The notes under the pieces are model-generated. The model had not been told where the DNA came from. It made no database searches and worked only from the letters and a program-made list of their open reading frames with translations. This document shows, in pieces, positions 28,241 to 38,600 of a stretch of DNA of 64,000 nucleotides. The stretch spans positions 29,402-93,401 of the forward strand of contig NZ_JAOQJC010000030.1 of assembly GCF_025567625.1 (NCBI RefSeq), written 5' to 3'. This DNA is from Paenibacillus sp. J5C2022. Lineage in GTDB: Bacteria > Bacillota > Bacilli > Paenibacillales > Paenibacillaceae. The number at the start of each line of letters is the position of its first letter. Position 1 is the stretch's first letter. The translations under genes were made by a program, and so were the position numbers.

Positions 28241-31200
28241 TTATTCCTTCGTCAAGCGCACATCGTCAATATGAAGCACCGTTCCGCCAGGCGAGTCCAT
28301 ATAGAAGCCTACGTCCACCTGTCCGCTGGTCACGTAAATATTGTCGATGCTGATATACTTCCATACGCCGTCATTGGTTATATTCTCATATATATCCGTG
28401 CCACCGTATCCGCTAATCTCCGCCCGTGCCGTCGTCGGATTGGCGTACTGCATGCGTACCCATGCTTCCAGTTTGTAGTAGCTGTTGTTCACCGGCACGT
28501 TCACCACTTGATGGATAGACTGCTGATATGCGCTGGCAGAATAAATGTACGCCCGCTTATTCTCCGTCCAAGGGGATTGCGGCGGATGAGAGCCCGAACC
28601 GCTGTCTACACCGTACGCAAGCGCCTGTCCGCCGGGATGCCATTCTGTCCAGTTGCTGCCGTATCCGTCAGCCCGCTCGAAGTCGCCGTTATCCAGCAGA
28701 TTCAACTCCTCGAACGGAGCAGCCGGCGTACCGGCCGACACCAGCAGCCGATCCAGATTGACATTGCCGCTGTCGGCTCCGTCATACTTGAACGCAATCG
28801 TATTCGTGCCTGCTGCCAGCGTCAACGTCTGTACATTGTCCTGCCATACGTCCCAGCTGGCGCCCGGGCTTGTGAGGCTCGCTTGCGCCACATCGACACC
28901 GTTCACATACGTGCTGAGCGTCTTCGTGCTGCCCGAACCGTTGGCATAGCGCAGCGATACGTTATAATTGCCGGCTGTCGGCACATCCACCTTGAAGGAA
29001 GCGGCTGCCCCTACGCTCGTCATGCTGTCCACGAACGCCTTGCCGCTGTAGAACTGATGGTTCTCGTTCGTGGACGCACCGCCGGTAAGCTCCGCGCTCT
29101 CCGCCTCGTACTTGCCTGCAATTGCCGCCTTCAGCACCTCGATATAATCCAGATTGATATTGCCGGTGTCGCCGGCATCGGCATAATAGCGGTAGGTAAT
29201 CGTGTTGCGGCCCGCTTCCAGCGGAATGTTCTCACTCACCTTCGACCAGGTGCTCCAGTTCGCCAGATTCGGCAGCGACGCTTGCGCCACCCGCTTGCCG
29301 TTGGCGAAGATGCTTACTGTCTTGGCCGAGCCCGTCGCATTCGCATAGCGAAGGTCAACCTTGTAAGTCCCGCCGACCATCACATCGGCATAGAAGGTGA
29401 CTGCGGCGTCTGCGTTGTCGAAACCGTCGACGAAGCCCGTGCCGGAATATCCGGCATGGTTATTATTGACCGAAGCCATCGTACCCGTCGTCTCGCCCCA
29501 CAGCGAAGCCTCCTCCGCCTCCAGCTTGAACGTGGAGGAGGAAGCGGCTGCGCTGCCGCTAATGACGATGCTTTTGGCGGACCCGCTGCCTGCCGCTACT
29601 TTGACGTAGGTGACATCCCCGTACTTGTCCTCGCCCGTCGTCCATCCTTCGCCGCTGGCCGCCTTCAGAGCGTCCAGATCGGCATAAGAGGTCAGTCCGG
29701 ACCCGTTGCTGGTCACGCCAGTGCCCGCCTTGCCATGCACCTTCAGCACATAATGCTGGACGGCCGGCGTATAGGAGCCTGACTTGCCCGCGACATTCAT
29801 ATTGATGCCGCTGCCGCCGTTATCCTGCGCGCTGATGTCCTGCTTGAAGTAAGAGCCGCTCTCATAATTGTAGCTGGTGCCGTCATCGTCATAATAAGTG
29901 AAGCTCGTCGCCGTTGTATCCGGGAACACGTCCACATCAACCGTCGTCACCGCGCTCTGGCCGATATAGTCCTGCACGTCCTGCGAAGGAATGATCGCGC
30001 CCTTCTTAATGAACAGCGGAATGTCCGACCATGTCTCGGCGTTGACGGGATATTGAATCGTCTGTCCTCCGGAGTAGACCTTGCCGGTGAAATAATCCGT
30101 CCACGTGCCCGCCGGCAAGTAGATCGGCTTCACGGTCTGCCCTTCGTCGACGACCGGCGCCGCCAGCATCCAGTCACCGAACATCCAGGCGTCTACATAA
30201 TTTTTCACATTGGCATCTGTCGGGTTGTCGAAAATAAGCGGGCGCACAAGACCTTTGTTCGTCTCGTACGTGCTTCTCTCGTAAGCATACATATACGGAA
30301 TGAGCGAGTAGCGCAGATGAATGGCCGCCTTCGCCGCTTCCTCCGCCGTATTGCCGTAGAACCACGGCTGACGCTGATGATACAGATTGCCGTGAACGCG
30401 GAATACCGGCGTAAGCGCGGCGAACTGCATCCATCTGGCGTACAGCTCCGGACTTGGATTGCTGTCGTTCGGGTTGAAGCCGCCGGTATCCATGCCCCAC
30501 TTCGGCTGTCCGTTGTTCACAGAGGACAGCATGACCGTGCGCTGTTCCTTCATGCCCGAAGCCCAGCCTACCTTGTCGCCCATCTGGAACTGGGCGCCGA
30601 TATCGCCGGACCATAGCGTCGTCGCATAGCGCTGCGCACCGGGATAATAGGTTCTTGCCGTCTGCCATACCCGCTGCGTATCGCTCGTATAAGCGCGCTG
30701 TCCCTCGTACATCGCTTGCGACAGATGGCCGGTCGTGAAGTTGCCGAACCACCACTGGGCGGCGCCGGAGGACACCTTGTCCGTCTCGTCGTTCCACCAG
30801 CCGACGATGCCCTTGTCGTAAGCCGCCTCGGAATGGTCCCAATACCATGACCGCATGCCTGCGTTATAGGGATCAATGCTCCTTACCAGCACAGGAATAA
30901 AGTAATCGGAGTATTCGCTGTGCCCGGGATACCAATACCCCGCCGCATCCGCGTCGTAATATTGGCTCGTTCTGGTATTGCTGGCATCCTCGGTCACAAT
31001 TCTCGGCTTCGTAATGCCGATCATCTTGATTCCTTTCGCATCCATCGTCGATTTCAGCGCAGTAGTGCCGGCATCGGGGAAGTTCGTCGTATTCCAGGCG
31101 AATTCGCCGTAGCCGGTCTCCCCGTACTTCTTCCAGTCGTAATCCAGCCCGTAGCCGTCGATCGGAATGTTGCGGGCGCGGTACGTATCCACCATATTCG

Positions 31201-32089
31201 TCATCTCGGTCTGGTTCGTATCCCACTCGAAGTTCATGAAGCCGAGCGACCACTTCGGCAGCATCGGCGCCTTGCCTGTTACCTCCGAGAAGCCATCCAT
31301 AATCTCATCCGGGCTGCCGACGAACGCATAGTATTCCAAGTCCGTCTTGCTGTAGCGCCGCCCCTCTGTCGGCGTGCCGCCATAGTAGAATTCCAGCTTG
31401 CCCGTATTGTCGGTGTAAGGGTAACCGCCGTCGCCGTCCACCAGGATGCCGTATCCCGCCGTCGACCAGATGAACGGTCCGCCGGAATCGCCTTGATGGC
31501 CGGCATGCGCGGGATGGTTGCTGGAATTACGTATAATGTCAGGCGCGCTTTCGTTGGCGTTATAGCTTCTGATGCCGTAGACGTTGTGGCTCGTATGATG
31601 CTGGAAGCGCACGCCGTCGTAGAAGACGCCGCCTGCCGCCGGCTCCCACAGCAGCGTTGTGCCGTCCGCCTTCTTGATCGTTATGCGGGCGGGATTTTTG
31701 GCGATCTCCACCTTCATCTTCGACGTTGTGATGACGATAGGATCTCCCGATGTGTCGATCGTCGAGCCGACCGTCGTCCACGTCTTGGCAGGATCGATCA
31801 TCGGCGTATCGGCGCTCGGCGTCACATTGTTCGGCCGATATGACACCTTCACGATATCGTCGCGCAATATATCGAAGATAAGCATGTCGTCATTCGGCTC
31901 CGCGCCGTTGTCGATCGTCAGCCACAGCGTATCGGAGGCGGAAGCGACGCCGGTCACATTGCCGAGCGCACTGACGTAAGCGGACGCCTTCGGCCCCGAT
32001 GCCGGCAGCAGCAGCGCGGTCATAAGCGAGAGAGCGAGCGCGAACAGCGCCGATCTTCTCATTCCTTGTCCATACCTTTTACCCGTCAT
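28241..32089 (-). CDS. Secreted GH31 alpha-glucosyltransferase with CBM35 modules
   Basis: The product has 1282 residues from the ATG at 32089 (AAAGGGG 8 bases upstream). Signal peptide (to about 38), N-terminal beta domain, GH31 barrel with nucleophile D434 (GWWNDETD) and acid/base D496 (LWSGDIG), beta-rich C-domains, two CBM35-like modules (about 851-975 and 986-1110) and a third carbohydrate-binding module (about 1125-1282). Length and layout resemble the multi-modular alpha-1,6-glucosyltransferase described from Paenibacillus sp. 598K, which makes alpha-1,6-glucosyl saccharides from starch. Here it follows the CI-glucanotransferase by 18 bp, with its ribosome binding site right after that stop codon. 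The pair would turn starch into isomaltosyl chains and then cyclise them. An alpha-isomaltosyltransferase is the main alternative. Confidence 0.88.
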   Translation of the reverse strand: MTGKRYGQGMRRSALFALALSLMTALLLPASGPKASAYVSALGNVTGVASASDTLWLTIDNGAEPNDDMLIFDILRDDIVKVSYRPNNVTPSADTPMIDPAKTWTTVGSTIDTSGDPIVITTSKMKVEIAKNPARITIKKADGTTLLWEPAAGGVFYDGVRFQHHTSHNVYGIRSYNANESAPDIIRNSSNHPAHAGHQGDSGGPFIWSTAGYGILVDGDGGYPYTDNTGKLEFYYGGTPTEGRRYSKTDLEYYAFVGSPDEIMDGFSEVTGKAPMLPKWSLGFMNFEWDTNQTEMTNMVDTYRARNIPIDGYGLDYDWKKYGETGYGEFAWNTTNFPDAGTTALKSTMDAKGIKMIGITKPRIVTEDASNTRTSQYYDADAAGYWYPGHSEYSDYFIPVLVRSIDPYNAGMRSWYWDHSEAAYDKGIVGWWNDETDKVSSGAAQWWFGNFTTGHLSQAMYEGQRAYTSDTQRVWQTARTYYPGAQRYATTLWSGDIGAQFQMGDKVGWASGMKEQRTVMLSSVNNGQPKWGMDTGGFNPNDSNPSPELYARWMQFAALTPVFRVHGNLYHQRQPWFYGNTAEEAAKAAIHLRYSLIPYMYAYERSTYETNKGLVRPLIFDNPTDANVKNYVDAWMFGDWMLAAPVVDEGQTVKPIYLPAGTWTDYFTGKVYSGGQTIQYPVNAETWSDIPLFIKKGAIIPSQDVQDYIGQSAVTTVDVDVFPDTTATSFTYYDDDGTSYNYESGSYFKQDISAQDNGGSGINMNVAGKSGSYTPAVQHYVLKVHGKAGTGVTSNGSGLTSYADLDALKAASGEGWTTGEDKYGDVTYVKVAAGSGSAKSIVISGSAAASSSTFKLEAEEASLWGETTGTMASVNNNHAGYSGTGFVDGFDNADAAVTFYADVMVGGTYKVDLRYANATGSAKTVSIFANGKRVAQASLPNLANWSTWSKVSENIPLEAGRNTITYRYYADAGDTGNINLDYIEVLKAAIAGKYEAESAELTGGASTNENHQFYSGKAFVDSMTSVGAAASFKVDVPTAGNYNVSLRYANGSGSTKTLSTYVNGVDVAQASLTSPGASWDVWQDNVQTLTLAAGTNTIAFKYDGADSGNVNLDRLLVSAGTPAAPFEELNLLDNGDFERADGYGSNWTEWHPGGQALAYGVDSGSGSHPPQSPWTENKRAYIYSASAYQQSIHQVVNVPVNNSYYKLEAWVRMQYANPTTARAEISGYGGTDIYENITNDGVWKYISIDNIYVTSGQVDVGFYMDSPGGTVLHIDDVRLTKE

Positions 32090-32107
32090 ATATGGCACCC
32101 CTTTCGG

Positions 32108-35008
32108 TTAACTGACCGTTATTTCAAAATCTGTGCCTTCCCAGCGATCCGTTCCCGTCTCAAGTATGCCGTTCCCGTTATCGTCCCACAGGAACGTGAA
32201 GTCCACCGTCGTACCGGTTGTGAACGGTCCTACCGACGTCTCGTGATCTAGCAGCGCGTCGCCCGATCCGTTCGGTCTCATCATGACGTCGACCACATTC
32301 GTCCAGTTGTTCACGCCCTGATGCACCCAGCCGGAAGCCCCGGTGCGGAACGTAATGCGGTAGCCTGCCGGCACCGACGTAATTTGCCGGTCGAACTGCC
32401 AGACATAGGTCTTGTCCAAATCCAGATAGTCCAGATTGATGGCCCCGGTATTGGCCGCATTCTTCCATATCGTAACCGTGTGAATGCCCTTCTTCAGCGA
32501 GACGGTCAGCGCCGAGGTCGACCAGTTGCTCCAGCTGCCGGTAGACGGGAACCCGATCGTGCCGGCATAATTGCCGTCGACGAATATGTCTCTCGTCGCA
32601 TCCGATCCACCGTTCGCATAGCGGAACTGAAGAACTTGATCGTCGTCTTGCGCCGCCTTCACCGTGAACGTTACCCCGTCATTGTCCGCGAAGTTGTCCA
32701 CGAAGCCGGTGCCGGAGTAGCCGGCGTGATTGTCGTTCACGCCTACATTGACCTTGTTGGCATTCTCCGCTTCGTACAGATCGTTCGTCGGCGCTGTGAA
32801 TGTCCGCTTCATGTAGATCATGTCCCAATATTGCAGCGAAGGAATCGTGAACGAGACATACTTGCCCTTGCTGTCCGTGCCAGTCGTATAGGTGAGCGAT
32901 TGCGTCGCGCCCAGCGCGATGTCCGGCGATGCCAGATAGACGTCCGATACGGACTCATTGTCGCCGATATACACCTTCGTCGCCAAGCTCGTAAGCGTCG
33001 TCGGCGTATCATCGGAATAACGCCAATCCGTGTCCGTGCTGTTCTTCAAGTTGATCAGATGAACGATATTGTAGTCGTCGCTCTGCTTCATGAAGTGCCA
33101 GATATTGCCCGCCGTTCCGTTGCCCGCGACCGGCTGACCCGCGATCTCCACGAACTGGCTGCCGGAATCGGTGTTGAAGACGTCCTTGTCGTACAACAAA
33201 TTCTCATACGCCGTTATAAAGTTGTAATGGTTCTTCATCGCTTGCTTCAAGCCGCTTCGCATCTGCTTGGCCCGATTCGGGAAGTACGGATGGCCCAGCA
33301 TCTGGTCGCCCTCGCCCATCTCGATGCGCGATCCGCCGGAAGCGGCGATAGCCGCGCTGGTCAGCCGGACGGCGTCTTCATCGAATGTGCCCAGCGTCAA
33401 GCTGTCCAGATTGATGAAGCCCGTATCGCTGGCAGTCTTGGCGAGCTTCACTGTATGCGAGCCCGCTGTCAGCCATACCGTATGCGAAGCATCGAACTTC
33501 CACGTTCCCCAGCTGTCCTGATCCAGGAAGTTGTCGATCTGCTTGACGAAGTTGCCGTCTATATACAGGCTGCGCGTATTGTTGGTGCCGGTATCGTTGC
33601 CGTAGCGGAATACCAACCCGTACCAACCTTCCTCCGGAACGGTAATGCTGAACTGCACATAGTCGCCCGTATCGCCGAAGCCGTCCACGAAGCCGCTGCC
33701 GGTATAGCCGGAGTGATTGTTGTTCGTCGATACGCCGCTTAGCGTCGCCGATTCCGCCTCGTAGGTCGTGCCGCTATTTTCCTCATAATTCATGTAAGCG
33801 GCCAGCACGACAGCCTTCTGCCCGTTGTTGCGCCTTGCCTTGTCGATTAGCCCCTTCAGCTCGATATAATCGTTGGCGTGCCCCCAGATCTCGGTGTACG
33901 TGAAGTCGTAATCCGCATTACTGGTCACATCATCGAACGCCCAGCCTTCCGCCGCTCCGTCCACGTTATTGAACGTGATGACCTTGTCGGACATGCCATT
34001 GCTGTCGAGATTGGCGCGCAGATTGTTAATGAAGCCGGAGAAGCTGTTGTCCAGATCGATCACATTGCCGTAATAATCGTAGGGGTCCGGGCGTTCGCCC
34101 ATCTGATCCAGATGGATGCCGTCGAAGCCCGCCGTGGAGATCATATCCCGGTATTGTCCATAAATATGGTTCTGCCAGCCGGCGCTGCCGGGATCGAACA
34201 GCCAGAGCCACGTATCCGGGTTGTTGTCAACGAAGTCGAAGCCCAGCGGATTCATGTGCGCGCTGTCCTCATACATCGCCCATTCCGGACTGACGCCGGA
34301 GATCGTCTCATAGTGGTTGAGCGCCGCATAGCTCATCGTGTAAGGCATAGCTGCAGCGTTGTAATTGTGCATGGAGGAGATCATATTCTGGATCGTCGCC
34401 CAGTACATCGTATGCTTGCCGCTCCAGTCCGTCCAGGAGCTGTCAATGACACCTCCCGTCCGCTTGATATTGTTCTCGTGCCGCCACATCCAGTCGTATA
34501 GCTGGAATGCATTCGTGTGATAGTCCTCGATCGTGCGCTGCACCCGCGCATCCGTTACGGTCGAAGACTCATTGGGGAACTCCGCCATATAGCCGTAGCG
34601 TGGAAATCTTGTCCAATCGCTGGATACGTCTATGGCGGTCGCTCCCGTAGCGGAGCCGGCTGTTACATGTACGAAGTATCCTTTGAAATCCGTGCTTGGT
34701 GTCGTCCAGGTGAAGGTCACTGTAGTAGAGTTGCCATTGGGAAGGCTGATTGCTGTGGAGTCGGTGTGGAGTTGCGTCTCGAGATGGTGGATCGCCAGAT
34801 TGACATTGCCGCTGAAGGTGGAACCGGAATCGTTGGTCAGCTCCACTTTAATCGTGGCTGTACTGGTGGGGGCGTACCTCGCCTTGTCGGTGTACACCCG
34901 CTTGATAATGCCCGTTGCGGATGCATGAGCCGGCGGCGGTATGGCCCCCGCCATCGCGAGCATGACGACTGCCATGACAAAACCGAACAGATAGCTGGCC
35001 CTTCTCAC
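32108..35008 (-). CDS. Secreted GH66 cycloisomaltooligosaccharide glucanotransferase
   Basis: The product has 966 residues from a GTG at 35008, preceded by GGGAG. Signal peptide (ends near AHA), an immunoglobulin-like domain, then the GH66 barrel with nucleophile D301 (FDGIHLDQMG) and acid/base E373 (YTEIWGH). A CBM35 module (about 414-545, starting YEAESATLSG) interrupts the GH66 region; this insertion is a known hallmark of CI-glucanotransferases as against dextranases. A second CBM35 (about 744-870) and a beta-rich C-terminal domain follow. It cuts alpha-1,6-glucan and cyclises the product outside the cell. It is co-transcribed with the GH31 enzyme. Confidence 0.92.
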   Translation of the reverse strand: MRRASYLFGFVMAVVMLAMAGAIPPPAHASATGIIKRVYTDKARYAPTSTATIKVELTNDSGSTFSGNVNLAIHHLETQLHTDSTAISLPNGNSTTVTFTWTTPSTDFKGYFVHVTAGSATGATAIDVSSDWTRFPRYGYMAEFPNESSTVTDARVQRTIEDYHTNAFQLYDWMWRHENNIKRTGGVIDSSWTDWSGKHTMYWATIQNMISSMHNYNAAAMPYTMSYAALNHYETISGVSPEWAMYEDSAHMNPLGFDFVDNNPDTWLWLFDPGSAGWQNHIYGQYRDMISTAGFDGIHLDQMGERPDPYDYYGNVIDLDNSFSGFINNLRANLDSNGMSDKVITFNNVDGAAEGWAFDDVTSNADYDFTYTEIWGHANDYIELKGLIDKARRNNGQKAVVLAAYMNYEENSGTTYEAESATLSGVSTNNNHSGYTGSGFVDGFGDTGDYVQFSITVPEEGWYGLVFRYGNDTGTNNTRSLYIDGNFVKQIDNFLDQDSWGTWKFDASHTVWLTAGSHTVKLAKTASDTGFINLDSLTLGTFDEDAVRLTSAAIAASGGSRIEMGEGDQMLGHPYFPNRAKQMRSGLKQAMKNHYNFITAYENLLYDKDVFNTDSGSQFVEIAGQPVAGNGTAGNIWHFMKQSDDYNIVHLINLKNSTDTDWRYSDDTPTTLTSLATKVYIGDNESVSDVYLASPDIALGATQSLTYTTGTDSKGKYVSFTIPSLQYWDMIYMKRTFTAPTNDLYEAENANKVNVGVNDNHAGYSGTGFVDNFADNDGVTFTVKAAQDDDQVLQFRYANGGSDATRDIFVDGNYAGTIGFPSTGSWSNWSTSALTVSLKKGIHTVTIWKNAANTGAINLDYLDLDKTYVWQFDRQITSVPAGYRITFRTGASGWVHQGVNNWTNVVDVMMRPNGSGDALLDHETSVGPFTTGTTVDFTFLWDDNGNGILETGTDRWEGTDFEITVS

Positions 35009-35189
35009 ATAAACTCTCTCCCTTCGACAGGAAATAGTAGATTGCACCTTCATTGTATAGCTACTATTCCCGCAATAGATAGTCCGATTATTTCATATGC
35101 GAGTACGGAAATTACAGAATAGGGAAATTCTCGATAGAGTATGTCGATTACCTAACCCTTGCCCTTGCGGATATCAGGTTATTGTTGGG

Positions 35190-35364
35190 GAGCTAACGGT
35201 TGCAGCTGCTCTTATCTTCGCTATCCCCCCTTATTCCCTCCACTTTCGTCACACTAAGCTCGTGCACAACCGTAAGAGGATTCTCGTCGCATTAAGCTCA
35301 TACACAACCGTAAGATTCCAGAAGTGTTTAATTTTCGGCAATAAGCTCATACACGACCGTAAAA
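35190..35364. repeat. Intergenic array C: TAAGCTCATACACAACCGTA core
   Basis: Direct copies start at 35255 (TAAGCTCGTGCACAACCGTA), 35293 (TAAGCTCATACACAACCGTA) and 35342 (TAAGCTCATACACGACCGTA), each preceded by a TTTCGTC/TTCTCGTC/TTTTCGGC box. A diverged inverted copy (AGCTAACGGTTG) lies at 35191-35202. Steps are 38 and 49 bp, so this array is less regular than the others. The remainder of the 35009-35657 gap shows only the terminator at 35532-35600; no clear promoter for the CI-glucanotransferase was found. Confidence 0.7.
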
Positions 35365-35531
35365 ATTTCAAAAGTGTCTGCATTGGGCTGGCCGCTTCCC
35401 CAACTGATGCCATCCTCCCCTAGCAGATAGACGCTTCGCACGAAGGAGCTGGTATACATCATGTGTTTTCATAGTGTACAAGCAATCCTATCACTCCTTG
35501 GTGGAGAGTTGCCCTAGTGAACGCCACCATA

Positions 35532-35600
35532 GAAAAAAGTGCCGCTCCAGCATCCCGTGTTCTTCTAAGAACAAGGTAATGCAAAGAGCAGGCACTTTCA
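35532..35600 (-). terminator. Two-tier terminator after the polysaccharide lyase gene
   Basis: AGTGCCGCTC and GAGCAGGCACT pair across a long loop that itself holds the GTTCTT/AAGAAC hairpin. On the minus strand the stem ends in CACTTTTTTC. It lies 58 bp after the stop codon. Confidence 0.75.
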
Positions 35601-35657
35601 ACTAATGATTACAAGACCCCTTCACATTCGACAAAAATTATCGCAAGATTGCCGCCA

Positions 35658-38600
35658 TTAGTGCTCCAACAGGAGCAACGGCGGAATGATGCCATGATGG
35701 CTGTTGAAGTCGATATAACTTGTTCCGTACTCCTCTTCAATAGCCAGCACAACGCTCAGCTCCGACTCCCCCCTCTTTAACGCCGTGTACAGGAAATCGC
35801 TAATGTCCCATTCGTAATATCCGGCCGTTCCGTTTACTTCGACCGTATCCAGCAAATAAGCCGTTGTGCCGATACCTGTCACATTCCCGCTTAAGGGATC
35901 ATGGTTAGGCGCAGCGTTGAATGTAATCGCATCTGCCGACCAGTTATTGTCGAGTATGCCATATGCGCTAACGGGAGTTGCCGCCGGCGAAGTGCTGTTT
36001 TTGCCGTAAAGCCTGAGCAGCGCCCGATTCACCCGCTCGGTCTTCAAGCCGGACAAGTCGAGCTTGATGTATGATTTGCGGTCTGCTCCGGTTCCTGCGG
36101 CATTCTTGACAACAAGATGGGAGGAATATTCGTAGTTGCCGTCCGCATAGCTTCCTCCCCAGATGAAGGCCGCTTCCTGCACCTCCTCCTTGACTGGCTC
36201 ATACATAGACAATACCGGAGGCTCCGGTCCCAGACGCCCGTCAATCTTCACCAGCACATTGCCGTCCTGCAAGTCCGTTAACAGGAAGGAGGCATGGGAG
36301 GAAGACAATCTGCCTTGAAGGAATCGCGTCGCATCCACCGCATATGTGCGTTCTTCACTGTCTACGTACAGGGTCGCAATCGGAATCGCCGTATTCCCGA
36401 CTCCCGTGATCCCTGTATCCCCTTCGGCATGATTGGGCGAATCCGCCCAGGTTAGCGATGATTCCGTCCAGCTGTCATCCGTGATGCCGTATACAGAGAC
36501 GGCAACGCTGCCGACAGCTCCCGGAGCGGACGCCCGGAACTGCAGGATGCCCTTGCCCAATTCGCTGCCGGAATAACTGCCCATGTCGAATTTCATATAG
36601 GTTATTCTGTCGTCATCAGCGATCGGCGCATCCATCACTTCCGCCAGAACAGTGCCATCCATCTGCTGATGCTCATATTGACCTCCCCGGATATAACCGG
36701 TCTCCACCACTGCCAGATCTTCGTGCTCCCGCAGCATTAATTGAGGCGGTCTGGTTCCGCTCTCCTTGCTGGTCATGAATATCCAGTCGCTATATCCCTG
36801 ATCTTCCGGCAGCACGATAAAGCTTATCTCTCCGCCGCCCCCGTGCTCCTGCACGAATGCACTCACATCGACCTCGAACCAGCTGTAATTGCCGTCGGCC
36901 AAGCTGACCTTGTCGATATACCATGACGACACTCCCATGTCCGTTACCACCGTCTTGCCGGACTGGTCTTTGCCGAGCAGAGGGGCATTGTTCCACGTCA
37001 GAGATTCCTCCGACCAGCCATTGTCCGCTATGCCGTATACGGCGAGCTCTATCGGGTTATACGGGGCGGCATTGTCATAGGCATAGAAGCGAAGCTTGGC
37101 TTCATTCACCTGATTGCCGGTATACGTGCCCAGATCGAATTTCAGATACGCCGCCATGCTGGCACTGGAGGTGCCCGAATTTCTCAAGCCAAGTGTCGTA
37201 TAGTGGCCCAGCACCCGATCCGGCTCCACCTCCTTCGCATAAGCATCCTCCGATGCGTTCAGCGTGAATTGCCGATTCCTTAATGTCGGTCTGGCCGCCA
37301 TTGGCGCTTGTACCGTCACGTAGTCTCCATCCCGGCTGAAGCCTGCGGGAACGCCATCCACTCTTACCTCGTTCAATGTACCGGCGCCATAATAGAAGGT
37401 AAAGCTGGTCAGCGTCTTCTGTGCGTTCGAGTCTTCTTGAACGGTATTCGCAATGTCGACCGTACCGCCGCTGCCGTATTCGACCGACAATCCGCTTAGC
37501 ACTTGGTCGCTGCTCGCATAGATGCGGCCATCCAGAGACAAGCGGTTATCGTTGGCGATCTCCATCCTTGTCACCGCTCCGCCGCTATCCTGCTTGACCA
37601 GCTTGAAGCTTGTCTCTTCTGTAGCGTGGCTTATATCGTATTGCAGATGATACGATTCGCCGGACGACATTGCCACCTCTACTCCCTCTTCCGTAACCTG
37701 GGCACTCGCAATGCCTTGGCTGCCTCCAGGGGAGAACTCATGGAGCGCGACGAACTCGCCTGCACCATTGACCGTCTGGCGGGCCGTCAATACCGGTGTC
37801 TGCACGCCCGGCATATTCGCCCTTCCGAAGGAGCGCGATTCATATACTTGCATCGGCGCATCGTTCAACATCGTAATCCGGTATCGATTCTGACTGTCTA
37901 CAGCATCGGTGAACTCTGCATGCCAATTGCCGGAAGTGAATGCTTCGGCTTGCAGTTCAATGAATGGATAGCCTTCCGAGCTTCCCAGCATGCCGCTTGC
38001 TGCTGTAACAGGCAAGCTCAGATTCATCGAGCTTTCCGGAACGTGGGCGAACCAGTCGAATGTGACACTGTCATATGTGCGAAGCTTGAATACGTCCAGC
38101 ATCCAGTCGTCGACCATAATGACCGCACGGCGGTATTGCTGGACGTCGGGATAGATGCCGTCGGCGGAAGCTGCGCTGAAGTGCATGGAACGGGTATGAC
38201 CTTGCGCAAGGAAGGAGCCCCCCATGCCGGCTTGCAGCTTATCCGGTACGACGACCGTATTATGCGCCGCGGACTTCCGGTAATATTGCTCCGCGGATAC
38301 CGTGCCGTAAGGACTCATGCCCAGATCGTCAAGCCATACTCTTCCGTTCCCGTATGTCGTGACATTCAGCTTGTCATAATGATCGTGACCGCCGGTATGC
38401 GGACCGTAGTCCAGCGTGCTCATGTACGTCTCGCCGCCGACGTGATTGCGGGTCAGCAGACTTCCCAGCCCGGTCATGTTCGCATCGGATAGCAGGAACG
38501 GCTCGCTTGTCTCCGGTATTGCCGCATAGCCGAACAACAGCGAGTATAGCTCCGCGTCGCTTCGGGATACGGAAGCCATGCCGTAAGCCTGATTCATATA

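Noticed and set aside
28271..29782. Long plus-strand open frame of 503 codons opposite the GH31 gene
   Set aside because: It is antisense to a gene with clear domains and catalytic residues; its composition (rich in Arg, His, Ile) is typical of a shadow frame and it has no ribosome binding site.
32321..33742. Plus-strand open frame of 473 codons opposite the CI-glucanotransferase
   Set aside because: Same reason: antisense to a well-supported GH66 gene, with no domain of its own.
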